Source: Acidobacteriota bacterium
GTDB lineage: Bacteria > Acidobacteriota > Terriglobia > Terriglobales > Acidobacteriaceae
DNA length: 51,502 nucleotides
Assembly: GCA_003225055.1 (NCBI GenBank)
Contig: QIAU01000162.1
Coordinates: forward strand, 1 to 51,502
Direction: 5' to 3'
Positions 15,569 through 23,142 of the stretch are shown in pieces. The position numbers and the translations under genes were made by a program. The notes below the pieces were generated by a model. The model had not been told where the DNA came from. It saw nothing but the letters and a program-made list of their open reading frames with translations, and ran no database searches. Numbering within the stretch: the stretch's first letter is position 1; every line of letters begins with the position of its first letter.

Positions 15569-17005
15569 TCAATGGATCGTCGAAGATCGGCTGTCCCTGG
15601 CAGCAGGGGTCAGCCGTACTCGCCCGGCGATATAAAGCGACGGAATAACAAACTCTGTGAATCCGTCACGTTGAGCCGGAGGCAGCAACTGACAGCAAGC
15701 TTGGTCGGGACTCTCGTAGCGGATCGAGGCAAACGATCCTTTCAGCCTCACCTGGATGCGCAGAGGCTCTTCCGCGTAATTCACCAGCTCAACCAAGATT
15801 TCGCCGCTGCGGAGGTTGCGATACGGGATCGCAATGGTCGTCAACGCATTCCAGAGACCGATCAGGACTTTATCTTTTTCGATTAATCGGCGCACATCCT
15901 GAGCAAAGGTTTCCGGGTCGCCGACCGGCTCCGCCAACTCGATAACCCGGCCTTTCCCGACGGCGTAAGACAACGCGTGGTCAGCCGTTGGCACAGGCTG
16001 GGCCGATTGCCATGGGTACGTTCCTTTCAAGTTAATGAGGACTACGGTTCCACCCTGGTCGGCGAAAGCAGTGAGTTGGGAAAGCGCCTGCTTATCGGGA
16101 CGACTGAACACGGTAATCACGTCAAGGCCCTCCAGATTGCGAGCGGCCACGCTGGTGGCGCGCAGGACGCGATACGGAATGTTATGGCGCCCCATTAAAT
16201 TCATGGGCTCGTATGCTGCCTCGTAATTATCGGTAATTACCCCGACATTGGCCCAAGGTTGCAGCGATCCGTGTAATTTACTCGATGGAAAGGAAAGATG
16301 CTGCTTTACCTTGTTCCATATTGCCCAAGAGGCAGGTTGATTCTCTAGGAGGCCTTTCTGCAGCTTCTCGTCCACGGCCAGAATGAGGTCGGCGTGAATC
16401 GCGCCTGCCTCGGCGATGGCGAGCGAATAGTCCTCGGCACTAGGACCGTTTGCCTGCTCGACCGAGTCGCCTGCTTCCCATTGAAACGCGTAGAGAGGCG
16501 GCTGGTCTGGGTGAAACTCCTGCTCAAACCTGGCTGCGGGCAAGTTCGAGTCAAGCCACGGCTGGGCGGTCGGGCTGGAAACCTGAAGCATGCCATTGCG
16601 AGTTGCAATCATTTGGCCGCGCATCTGCGGCTGCTTCCCATTCGAATCGAGCAACCAGATTGCAAGCTTAGGATGGGCCGAACGAAGAGTGCGCAAAGTT
16701 GAGTCCAGCTCTTCCTGTTGCCCCTGGCCTCGATCCATAATCATTCCGGTGACCGGCTGCCTGGAAATCAGTTCCGCTGCCAAGATCGCCTGCTCGAACG
16801 GGAGTTCCGCGTAAACCTCATAGCCTTGCGCGCGGGCGCGACGTACTGCCGAAGCCGCATTGCTGCCCCAGAAAACCACAAGTTTGCGTACTCCTAGTGC
16901 CTTTTGCGGCGGCACGGATAATTCGCTCCAGCGCACCAGCACGTCGCCCCAAGCCGGTGGCACCAGCAGGAGGCTTGACCAAAGAACTACGGTTCGAATC
17001 CGCAT
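15569..17005 (-). CDS. exported protein of unknown function, TIM-barrel-like plus glutamine-amidotransferase-like fold
   Basis: 478 residues from ATG 17005, chosen for its signal peptide (MRIRTVVLWSSLLLVPPAWG). Residues about 30-270 alternate strands and helices (KLVVFWGSNAASAVRRARAQ, AELISRQPVTGMIMDRG) like a TIM barrel or GH-like domain. About 275-380 resemble a flavodoxin/GATase-like domain (NVGVITDNYEAAYEPMNLMG, LDVITVFSRPDKQALSQLTA, GGTVVLINL), as in beta-galactosidase trimerisation domains, followed by a beta-sandwich tail. No catalytic residues can be assigned. It starts 7 bases after the apbE stop, so it is cotranscribed with apbE and the lactonase. It could be a glycosidase or a carbohydrate-binding partner. 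Confidence 0.75.
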   Translation of the reverse strand: MRIRTVVLWSSLLLVPPAWGDVLVRWSELSVPPQKALGVRKLVVFWGSNAASAVRRARAQGYEVYAELPFEQAILAAELISRQPVTGMIMDRGQGQQEELDSTLRTLRSAHPKLAIWLLDSNGKQPQMRGQMIATRNGMLQVSSPTAQPWLDSNLPAARFEQEFHPDQPPLYAFQWEAGDSVEQANGPSAEDYSLAIAEAGAIHADLILAVDEKLQKGLLENQPASWAIWNKVKQHLSFPSSKLHGSLQPWANVGVITDNYEAAYEPMNLMGRHNIPYRVLRATSVAARNLEGLDVITVFSRPDKQALSQLTAFADQGGTVVLINLKGTYPWQSAQPVPTADHALSYAVGKGRVIELAEPVGDPETFAQDVRRLIEKDKVLIGLWNALTTIAIPYRNLRSGEILVELVNYAEEPLRIQVRLKGSFASIRYESPDQACCQLLPPAQRDGFTEFVIPSLYIAGRVRLTPAARDSRSSTIH

Positions 17006-17012
17006 GAATTGG

Positions 17013-18071
17013 TCACTCACAACCCTTCCTGTGCAGCCCAACAACCCCAGGCAGCCGCGCTCGGAATTGATGTCCAAGCACAATCGCCGGACCGGTTGAG
17101 ACGGTGCACAACTCACCTTGCGGCGTGATCCAGATTGCGGCGGTGTCAGCAATTTTCGCGAGAATGCGTTTCCCTGCCTCGGGGCCCAAAAGCAACAGCG
17201 TGGTGGAGAGCGCGTCGGTGGCCGTTGCTGTCCTCGCAACAACACTAACGGCAAAGTGCGTCTTCAACGGAACTCCGGTTTCAGGATCGATGATGTGTCC
17301 GGCAGAAATAGTCGCCAAGAGGCTCGGGGGCGTCTGCTCCGAGGTCGAAAGGCTCTCGTCAGACATCACAATTGTGGGATCAACCTGACGCGACGGGTCT
17401 CGCATGTGCACCAACCACCCAGTCTGGCCGGGCGGAGATCCCATGGCATAAATGGTGCTTCCTCCAGCGTCGATCAGGGCTGTCTTAATCCCGGCCGCCT
17501 CCAGTATCTCGGCGGCGCGATCCACGGCGTAGCCTTTTCCGATTCCTCCCAGATCAATGCTCAGACAGGGAGAAACGAACGCAACCTGATTGGGCGCAAC
17601 CAAATGGATCTTCTCATACCCGACGCAAGCCCGTACGGCGACTTGTTGGGCTGTGGATGGCGTCCCATTTCCGAGAATTGCAGCCTTCCACAAATCCACG
17701 AGCGGGCCGACCGTGACATCAAACCTTCCGCCAGAGATATGGGAATATTCCAACGACTGCTCGATCACGCGATAAAGATCTGCCGAAACCATTTGACTAT
17801 GGAGCTTAGCCGAGCTATTGAGCTTCGTCAGTTCACTGTTCGGCTCATAATTGCTCATGAGGTGGTCGAGGCGAGCGATCGCGTCAAAGGCTTGATCGAT
17901 GGCGGTTGAGGCATGCGCGGGAGAGGCATCGTAGACAACCATTTCGAACACCGTCCCCATCGCGTACTTTTTCCTGTGAACGAAAGGGCTCGCCGGGCCA
18001 GAGGCTATCGCTGGCAGGGCAGAAAAGGACAACAGGATGAGGGCTGCGGCAAGTGGCTTACTCGAGCGCAT
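17013..18071 (-). CDS. apbE: FAD:protein FMN transferase (ApbE)
   Basis: 352 residues with a signal peptide (about 1-23). ApbE motifs are present in order: YAMGTVFEMVVY near 40, SGGRFDVTVGPLVDLW, SIDLGGIGKGYAVD, TALIDAGGSTIYAMG, HIIDPETGVP and TATATDALSTTLLLLG, which binds Mg and FAD. The enzyme transfers FMN from FAD to a Thr/Ser of an exported redox protein. None of the operon partners shows an obvious FMN_bind domain, so the target is either elsewhere or atypical. The start overlaps the stop of the propeller gene by 14 bases, so the two are coupled. Confidence 0.94.
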   Translation of the reverse strand: MRSSKPLAAALILLSFSALPAIASGPASPFVHRKKYAMGTVFEMVVYDASPAHASTAIDQAFDAIARLDHLMSNYEPNSELTKLNSSAKLHSQMVSADLYRVIEQSLEYSHISGGRFDVTVGPLVDLWKAAILGNGTPSTAQQVAVRACVGYEKIHLVAPNQVAFVSPCLSIDLGGIGKGYAVDRAAEILEAAGIKTALIDAGGSTIYAMGSPPGQTGWLVHMRDPSRQVDPTIVMSDESLSTSEQTPPSLLATISAGHIIDPETGVPLKTHFAVSVVARTATATDALSTTLLLLGPEAGKRILAKIADTAAIWITPQGELCTVSTGPAIVLGHQFRARLPGVVGLHRKGCE

Positions 18072-19101
18072 ACACCTCCCCGTCCGAACTGGCGATGTAG
18101 ATCACTTCGCCGGTCAACACCGGGACGGACTGGACCGCTCCTCCCAAACCCGCTCTCCAAAGCATTTTGCCAGTTGCAACATCGAATGCGCTCAGGCCCG
18201 CGGCTTGGATGCAAACCGCGCCCTGGCCAAAAACCGGAGGCGCAGTGACGACCTCCCCGGCTCGGACCCGCCAGTGTAATCGCCCAGTGGCGGTGTAGAG
18301 CGCGTAGAGGTAGCCATCTTTGCTGCCGATCACCGCGATGCCATCGCCAATGGCCGGCGAAGAGAGGATGCCGAGTCCGGTTTCATACTTCCAATGAACC
18401 GCACCGGTGGTTGCATCGAGTGCGTAAAGGTAGAAATCCTCCGATCCGATCAGAACCTTATCTCCTTCGAGGGCGGGCGACGAATCGATGCCGTTTCCGG
18501 TCGATCTACTCCACAACACGTTGCCAGAGGATAGATCCAGGCTGTAGACCCTTCCATCTCCGCATCCCACATATAGCCGTTTCTCGCCCACGTAGGCCGT
18601 CGAATAAACCCGTCCTTCAAGCTGTGCGTTCCAGACCGCCGCTCCCGTAGCAGCCTCCACCGCATACACATGTTGGTCGGCACTGCCGAAATAGGCGATC
18701 CCGTTGCGAATGGACGGTGACGTCCACACTTCCGCCCGAGTAGGGGTCTCCCACACTTTCTTGCCCGAATGACAATTCACAGCATAGAGCTTGCCGTCAT
18801 CGCAGCCGAACAGTACAAGATCTCCGGAAATTGCGGGAGTGGAATGAATCTTGTCAGCAGCGTGAAATACCCACTTCGGGCGCCCTCGAGTCGCATCAAT
18901 GGCGTGCAGCGTTCCGGCCACAGAAGTCACATAAAGGGTGCTCTTGCGCAGCACGGGAGCCGAGCGAATCGAACGCGCGACCCGGAGTTGCCACCGCACG
19001 CGTGCCGGTGCATGAACTGAACACGGACCCTGTCCTCCCGTGCGCGCCTTGTCGCCCAGGAGAGTGATCCAATCGGTTGCGTTTGCTGGCTGGGATGCCA
19101 T
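18058..19101 (-). CDS. PQQ-binding-like beta-propeller protein
   Basis: 347 residues made of repeated propeller blades with the tryptophan-docking pattern: GTLHAIDATRGRPKWVFHAA, GKLYAVNCHSGKKVWETPTR, HVYAVEAATGAAVWNAQLEG, YLYALDATTGAVHWKYETGL, GYLYALYTATGRLHWRVRAG. Each blade has the A-x-D/N-x-x-T-G-x-x-x-W signature. There is no obvious signal peptide (starts MASQPANATDW), which is odd for this family; the start 8 bases after the DUF362 stop is the only good one. There is no haem motif or extra dehydrogenase region, so it may be a scaffold (BamB-like) or an electron-transfer quinoprotein. Second gene of the operon. Confidence 0.85.
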   Translation of the reverse strand: MASQPANATDWITLLGDKARTGGQGPCSVHAPARVRWQLRVARSIRSAPVLRKSTLYVTSVAGTLHAIDATRGRPKWVFHAADKIHSTPAISGDLVLFGCDDGKLYAVNCHSGKKVWETPTRAEVWTSPSIRNGIAYFGSADQHVYAVEAATGAAVWNAQLEGRVYSTAYVGEKRLYVGCGDGRVYSLDLSSGNVLWSRSTGNGIDSSPALEGDKVLIGSEDFYLYALDATTGAVHWKYETGLGILSSPAIGDGIAVIGSKDGYLYALYTATGRLHWRVRAGEVVTAPPVFGQGAVCIQAAGLSAFDVATGKMLWRAGLGGAVQSVPVLTGEVIYIASSDGEVYALE

Positions 19102-19109
19102 GCCTTGAC

Positions 19110-20270
19110 TCAGCTGACGCAGACAGTCCGGTGATCGATCCGATTGGGGTCAGATAAGCCTAAGCCCAGGGTGCCGGCTGCTGCGATATGTCCGGGTTGC
19201 CGGTAGAACAGGTTTTTGGTTGGGTCATGGAAAAATTCTTCGGTGTTCGCCGTTAGGCTTTTCGAATCGTGTTCCCAGACGGATGGTGCACCTTTCTCGC
19301 GACGCTTGTGTTCGATGGCCTGGAGTTCAACGGTATCCATGGCGACGGGGTCGGTACCAAAGTACAACGTGCCCACCTGTTCGATGAAGTCTTGCACTTG
19401 TGTGAGCGGACCTCCATGCCACACGAGGCGCATGCCGTCCATGATGTGCAATACGGCCTTGGAGCGCAGCGGTTCGGCTGAGCACATCAATCCAATCAGC
19501 GGATTGGTAAACGAAATGGGGGCGCGATGCGAACGCGCCACGTTGTTGAATGTACCGTACCCCAAATTCTTGAGGCATCCGGTGATGCCGGATGCCGAAT
19601 GATCCTTCGTGGTGGGAACGTTGATAATCTTCGTGACACCATGGGCAACTACATTAGCCATGTACGAACGCGTTTCCCATTCACCGAAAAAATTTGCTTC
19701 GCAGTACACGTCCAGATCGTATCCAGAGACATCCCCTACACCGTCTTCGATACCAACGACGCGAATTCCGGACGGTAGGAGAGCTTGATAGCTGCCAATA
19801 TCGATCTCGAACGCATACCGGTCCCACACGAGGATGTTCTCTCTCGGCACGCCTACCGCTTGCAGGCTGCCGATGATCTCGCGAATAATTTCCGGAGAGG
19901 AGCAACAGGCAGGTGCACCCGAGGGATTGATCTTGATGCCGACCACATCGGCCGGTTCGATGAATCTGGCCCATGCAGCACGGAGCGAACTGTCACCCGT
20001 TAAGTTCTTCATGCCGTGCTCGAGCATGCGGTGTATGACCGGCTGAGATACCCGATTGCCCTGTATGGCATTGGCACCTGAGACCTCGACGACCCGCCCT
20101 GGAAATAGCCCAGGCATGCCCAAAGGCGATGGCCTCGCCCCCGGACGGCCGTGAACCTCGACGGGCGGAGGTTGGGGCAACGAAATCTCGCCTTGCATTG
20201 CCTGATCGCGGCCCACATATAAGCTGGAAGGTCCCAGCAGGGCACACTTCACGAAGGCTCGTCTATCCAT
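19110..20270 (-). CDS. DUF362-family protein, exported
   Basis: 386 residues. N-terminus MDRRAFVKCALLGPSSL is Tat/Sec-like (one DRR-x-F motif). The body matches DUF362: VVGIKINPSGAPACCSSPEI (about 110-130), ENILVWDRY, KIINVPTTKDHSASGITGCL, and VGTLYFGTDPVAMDTVELQA near the C-terminus. The conserved Cys pair CC and the TKDH/GxTGxLKN block are kept. DUF362 proteins are linked to iron-sulphur or redox chemistry but the reaction is unknown. It heads a five-gene operon with the PQQ-type propeller, ApbE, an unknown protein and a lactonase, a set that points to extracytoplasmic redox work. Confidence 0.88.
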   Translation of the reverse strand: MDRRAFVKCALLGPSSLYVGRDQAMQGEISLPQPPPVEVHGRPGARPSPLGMPGLFPGRVVEVSGANAIQGNRVSQPVIHRMLEHGMKNLTGDSSLRAAWARFIEPADVVGIKINPSGAPACCSSPEIIREIIGSLQAVGVPRENILVWDRYAFEIDIGSYQALLPSGIRVVGIEDGVGDVSGYDLDVYCEANFFGEWETRSYMANVVAHGVTKIINVPTTKDHSASGITGCLKNLGYGTFNNVARSHRAPISFTNPLIGLMCSAEPLRSKAVLHIMDGMRLVWHGGPLTQVQDFIEQVGTLYFGTDPVAMDTVELQAIEHKRREKGAPSVWEHDSKSLTANTEEFFHDPTKNLFYRQPGHIAAAGTLGLGLSDPNRIDHRTVCVS

Positions 20271-20513
20271 GAATCGAGCTCCGAAGGTTTTTGCTGCGGC
20301 AGTCTGGAAAAAGCAACGGTCAGGCTACGTCACGGCCCTACGTTTTTCAAGAGCCACTGCGCCACTTGAGCCACTGAGCAGAGCAGGCAGGCGACTTGCG
20401 TGATGACAATCGTCGGGCGAGTGAGTAAACTGCCGGATATTTCCCGGCGTGCATACGTCGCAATGGACAACAACTTCCTCCACGAAATTTCGAAGGATAA
20501 CCAAGGACCGCAG

Positions 20514-21872
20514 ATGCGCAAATGGCTTAAATCGGTGATCGGCATGGTGGGTATCCTCGCACTCGTCTTCTGCATGCAACCACGATCCACGGCCCAGGCG
20601 GCACATTATGACCTGCTGCTGAAAGGGGGGCACGTCATTGACCCCGCCAATCGGGTCGATGGCGTCATGGATGTTGCAGTGTCGAACGGCAAGATCGCAG
20701 CCATCGAAAAAAATATTCCGGCGGAGCAAGCCGGAAAAGTCATAGATGCGTCTGGGCTGTACGTTACACCTGCTCTGATCGACATCCACTACCACATCGG
20801 TCATGGCGGAGCGCCGTTGAACTGGTTCACGCCCGAGGCGCGAGTACACGAAGCGCCGCTGGGACTTCCCCCAGACTTGGCGTTGCAATCGGGCGTGACG
20901 ACGGTGGTAGACGCAGGCACCGCGGGTGCCGATACATTTCTTCAGGAAAAAGAAGAAGCGATCGACACAGCCAAGGTACGTGTACTGGCATTTCTAAATA
21001 TCGTCGCGAACGGCATGCAAGGTGGCCTGGAGCAAACCGTCGACCAGATGGACCCCAAGCGCTGCGCCGAGACCATTCAGAGGTATAAGGACATCATTGT
21101 CGGGGTGAAGACAGCGCACTACTGGACGGGGGAACCGTGGGATCCGGAACACACGCCGTGGGCTGCGGTCGACCGGGCGGAAGAATGTGGCAAGACGGCG
21201 GGGGTGCCGGTGATGTTCGATTTCTGGCCACGGCCCGACCGCAGCTATGCCGACCTCATCTTAAAGAAGATGCGGCCCGGCGACATTCACACCCATGTTT
21301 TCGCTCAGCAGTTCCCGATCATCCTTCCCGATGGCAAGCTCAACCCGATCCTGATGGAGGCGCGCCAACGCGGAGTCATCTTCGATGTGGGGCATGGTGC
21401 GGGAAGTTTCTGGTTTCGTAACGCTGTGCCGGCGGTCAAGCAGGGATTTATTCCTGATTCGATCTCCACGGACTTGCACACGGGCAACTACCGAGTGCTC
21501 AGCATGGCGGAGGTTATGTCGAAATTCCTGGCGATGGGGGATCCTTTGCAGGATCTTATTCAACGGGCGACTGTAAATCCGGCCCGCGAAATTCGGCACC
21601 CTGAACTGGGTACGCTTTCTGTCGGCAAAGAGGCCGACATTGCGGTTTTTGAACTGCTGCGAGGAAATTTCGGGTACATCGATTGCGGTTACGCGAAGAT
21701 GAACGGGAATGTGAAGCTCGTGGCACGCATGACGGTGCGAGCCGGACGGATCCTTTATGATCCCTCCGGACTCAGCATGATGGAATGGGAGAAGGCAAGG
21801 CCCCAGTACTTCAATACACCTTCATACGGGCACTCAACTCCGGCCAAGGCGGACGATTATCCACGGGAATAG
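20514..21872 (+). CDS. exported amidohydrolase/deacetylase-family metallohydrolase (EF_0837-like)
   Basis: 452 residues from ATG 20514, preceded by AAGGA and opening a Sec signal (MRKWLKSVIGMVGILALVFC, cleavage after AQA). Amidohydrolase-superfamily motifs: DIHYH metal pair (about 93-97), GVKTA with the probable carbamylated Lys, IHTHVF, DVGHG and the active-site Asp in STDLH. The beta-sandwich domain is split (YDLLLKGGHVIDPANR at the front, KEADIAVFEL at the back). EF_0837-type enzymes are usually cytosolic and paired with a SelA-like PLP enzyme, exactly as here (8-base gap). A likely reaction is deacylation of an N-acyl amino acid or amino-sugar acid. Confidence 0.9.
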   Translation: MRKWLKSVIGMVGILALVFCMQPRSTAQAAHYDLLLKGGHVIDPANRVDGVMDVAVSNGKIAAIEKNIPAEQAGKVIDASGLYVTPALIDIHYHIGHGGAPLNWFTPEARVHEAPLGLPPDLALQSGVTTVVDAGTAGADTFLQEKEEAIDTAKVRVLAFLNIVANGMQGGLEQTVDQMDPKRCAETIQRYKDIIVGVKTAHYWTGEPWDPEHTPWAAVDRAEECGKTAGVPVMFDFWPRPDRSYADLILKKMRPGDIHTHVFAQQFPIILPDGKLNPILMEARQRGVIFDVGHGAGSFWFRNAVPAVKQGFIPDSISTDLHTGNYRVLSMAEVMSKFLAMGDPLQDLIQRATVNPAREIRHPELGTLSVGKEADIAVFELLRGNFGYIDCGYAKMNGNVKLVARMTVRAGRILYDPSGLSMMEWEKARPQYFNTPSYGHSTPAKADDYPRE

Positions 21873-21880
21873 GAGAACAC

Positions 21881-23140
21881 ATGCCACGAATCAGCCGTCG
21901 GAAGCTCCTGGGCAGCACGGTCATAACCGGTGCCGCCGCAGTGTTCGGCAGCTCGAGTCTGAACGCGAGTCAATCCCCATCTTCGGCTCCGGCGAATGGA
22001 GTCGACTACTACCAGAAGCTGGGTGTCACGCCGTTTATCAATGCGGCAGGAACTTACACGGTGCTTTCGGCATCGACTATGCCGCCGGAGGTGCAGGCGG
22101 CAGTCGCATTGGCTGCGCAGCATCCCGTTCATCTGAATGAGTTGCTGGTTGCCTCCGGCGAATATCTCGCCAAACGCTTGCGCTCGGAGGCTGCGCTGAT
22201 TACAGCGGGTGCCGCAGCCGCACTTACCCTGGGAACTGCGGCATGCGTCACGCTCGGCAATGCGGGTGCAATCCTCAGCATTCCTACCGACATGAAGGAG
22301 TTGAAGAACGAAGTCATCGTTCAGAAGACGCATCGTTACGACTACGACCATGCCATTCGGAACGCCGGCGTTCGTTTCGTCGAGGTGGCAACCGTGGGTG
22401 AATACGAGCATGCGTTCACTGACCGAACCGTGATGGCGCACTTCTTCAATGCCGGCGAGGGCAAGATTAGCCGCGAAGACTGGGTGCGGATCGCCCACCA
22501 GCATCGGGTTCCGTGCTTCAACGATGCCGCGGCCGACATACCTCCGATCTCGAATTTGTGGAACTACACTCTGATGGGTTTCGATCTGGTCACGTTTTCC
22601 GGGGGCAAAGGGCTACGCGGCCCGCAGTGCACGGGTCTGTTACTTGGGAGAAAAGATCTGATCGAAGCAGCGCGGCAGAACAACTCGCCTAATTCCAATA
22701 CCATCGGTCGTGGCATGAAAGTAGCCAAGGAAGAGATTGTGGGTCTCGTTGCTGCCGTGGACTGGGTGCTGGAACAGGATGAAGGCGCCATGCAAGCCGA
22801 GTTTCAGGGCCGCGCCGAGCGGATCGCCGATCGCCTAAAGAGTCTGCCGACACTCACAACCCGGATATTCGTTCCTGCGGTTGCGAATCGAGTTCCCCAC
22901 CTGCTGATTACTTACGATCCTTCCCGGATCAGAATCACAGGTGCCCAGGTAATCGAGAGAATGCGACAGGGCAATCCGCGCATCGAGCTGAACCCCGGAA
23001 CTGGCGGTGCTCCTGCCAGTGCGGGATTGCCGGGGGGCCCGAACACGATCATTGTGGGTGTTTGGATGATGCAGCCGGGCGAAGACATGATTGTCGCGGG
23101 GCGGCTCCGGGAGGTCCTCGAGGCGGCCGTGAACGCGTAA
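21881..23140 (+). CDS. Tat-exported SelA-like PLP-dependent enzyme
   Basis: 419 residues. AGGAGA lies 4 bases before the ATG. The N-terminus MPRISRRKLLGSTVITGAAA is a textbook Tat signal (S-R-R-K-L-L). The mature part is a fold-type I PLP enzyme of the SelA/L-seryl-tRNA synthase-like family: YYQKLGVTPFINAAGTYT, ITAGAAAALTLGTAACV for phosphate binding, FNDAAADIPP with the PLP-pyridine Asp, and FSGGKGLRGPQCTGLLLG with the Schiff-base Lys. Relatives include D-glucosaminate-6-phosphate ammonia-lyase (DgaE). Tat export fits folding with cofactor in the cytosol. Pairs with the amidohydrolase upstream; a paralogue is at 29479-30738. Confidence 0.93.
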   Translation: MPRISRRKLLGSTVITGAAAVFGSSSLNASQSPSSAPANGVDYYQKLGVTPFINAAGTYTVLSASTMPPEVQAAVALAAQHPVHLNELLVASGEYLAKRLRSEAALITAGAAAALTLGTAACVTLGNAGAILSIPTDMKELKNEVIVQKTHRYDYDHAIRNAGVRFVEVATVGEYEHAFTDRTVMAHFFNAGEGKISREDWVRIAHQHRVPCFNDAAADIPPISNLWNYTLMGFDLVTFSGGKGLRGPQCTGLLLGRKDLIEAARQNNSPNSNTIGRGMKVAKEEIVGLVAAVDWVLEQDEGAMQAEFQGRAERIADRLKSLPTLTTRIFVPAVANRVPHLLITYDPSRIRITGAQVIERMRQGNPRIELNPGTGGAPASAGLPGGPNTIIVGVWMMQPGEDMIVAGRLREVLEAAVNA

Positions 23141-23142
23141 TT

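Noticed and set aside
20325-20888. 187-codon minus-strand open frame between divergent operons
   Set aside because: Overlaps the start of the amidohydrolase and has no domain; the region is better explained as divergent promoters.
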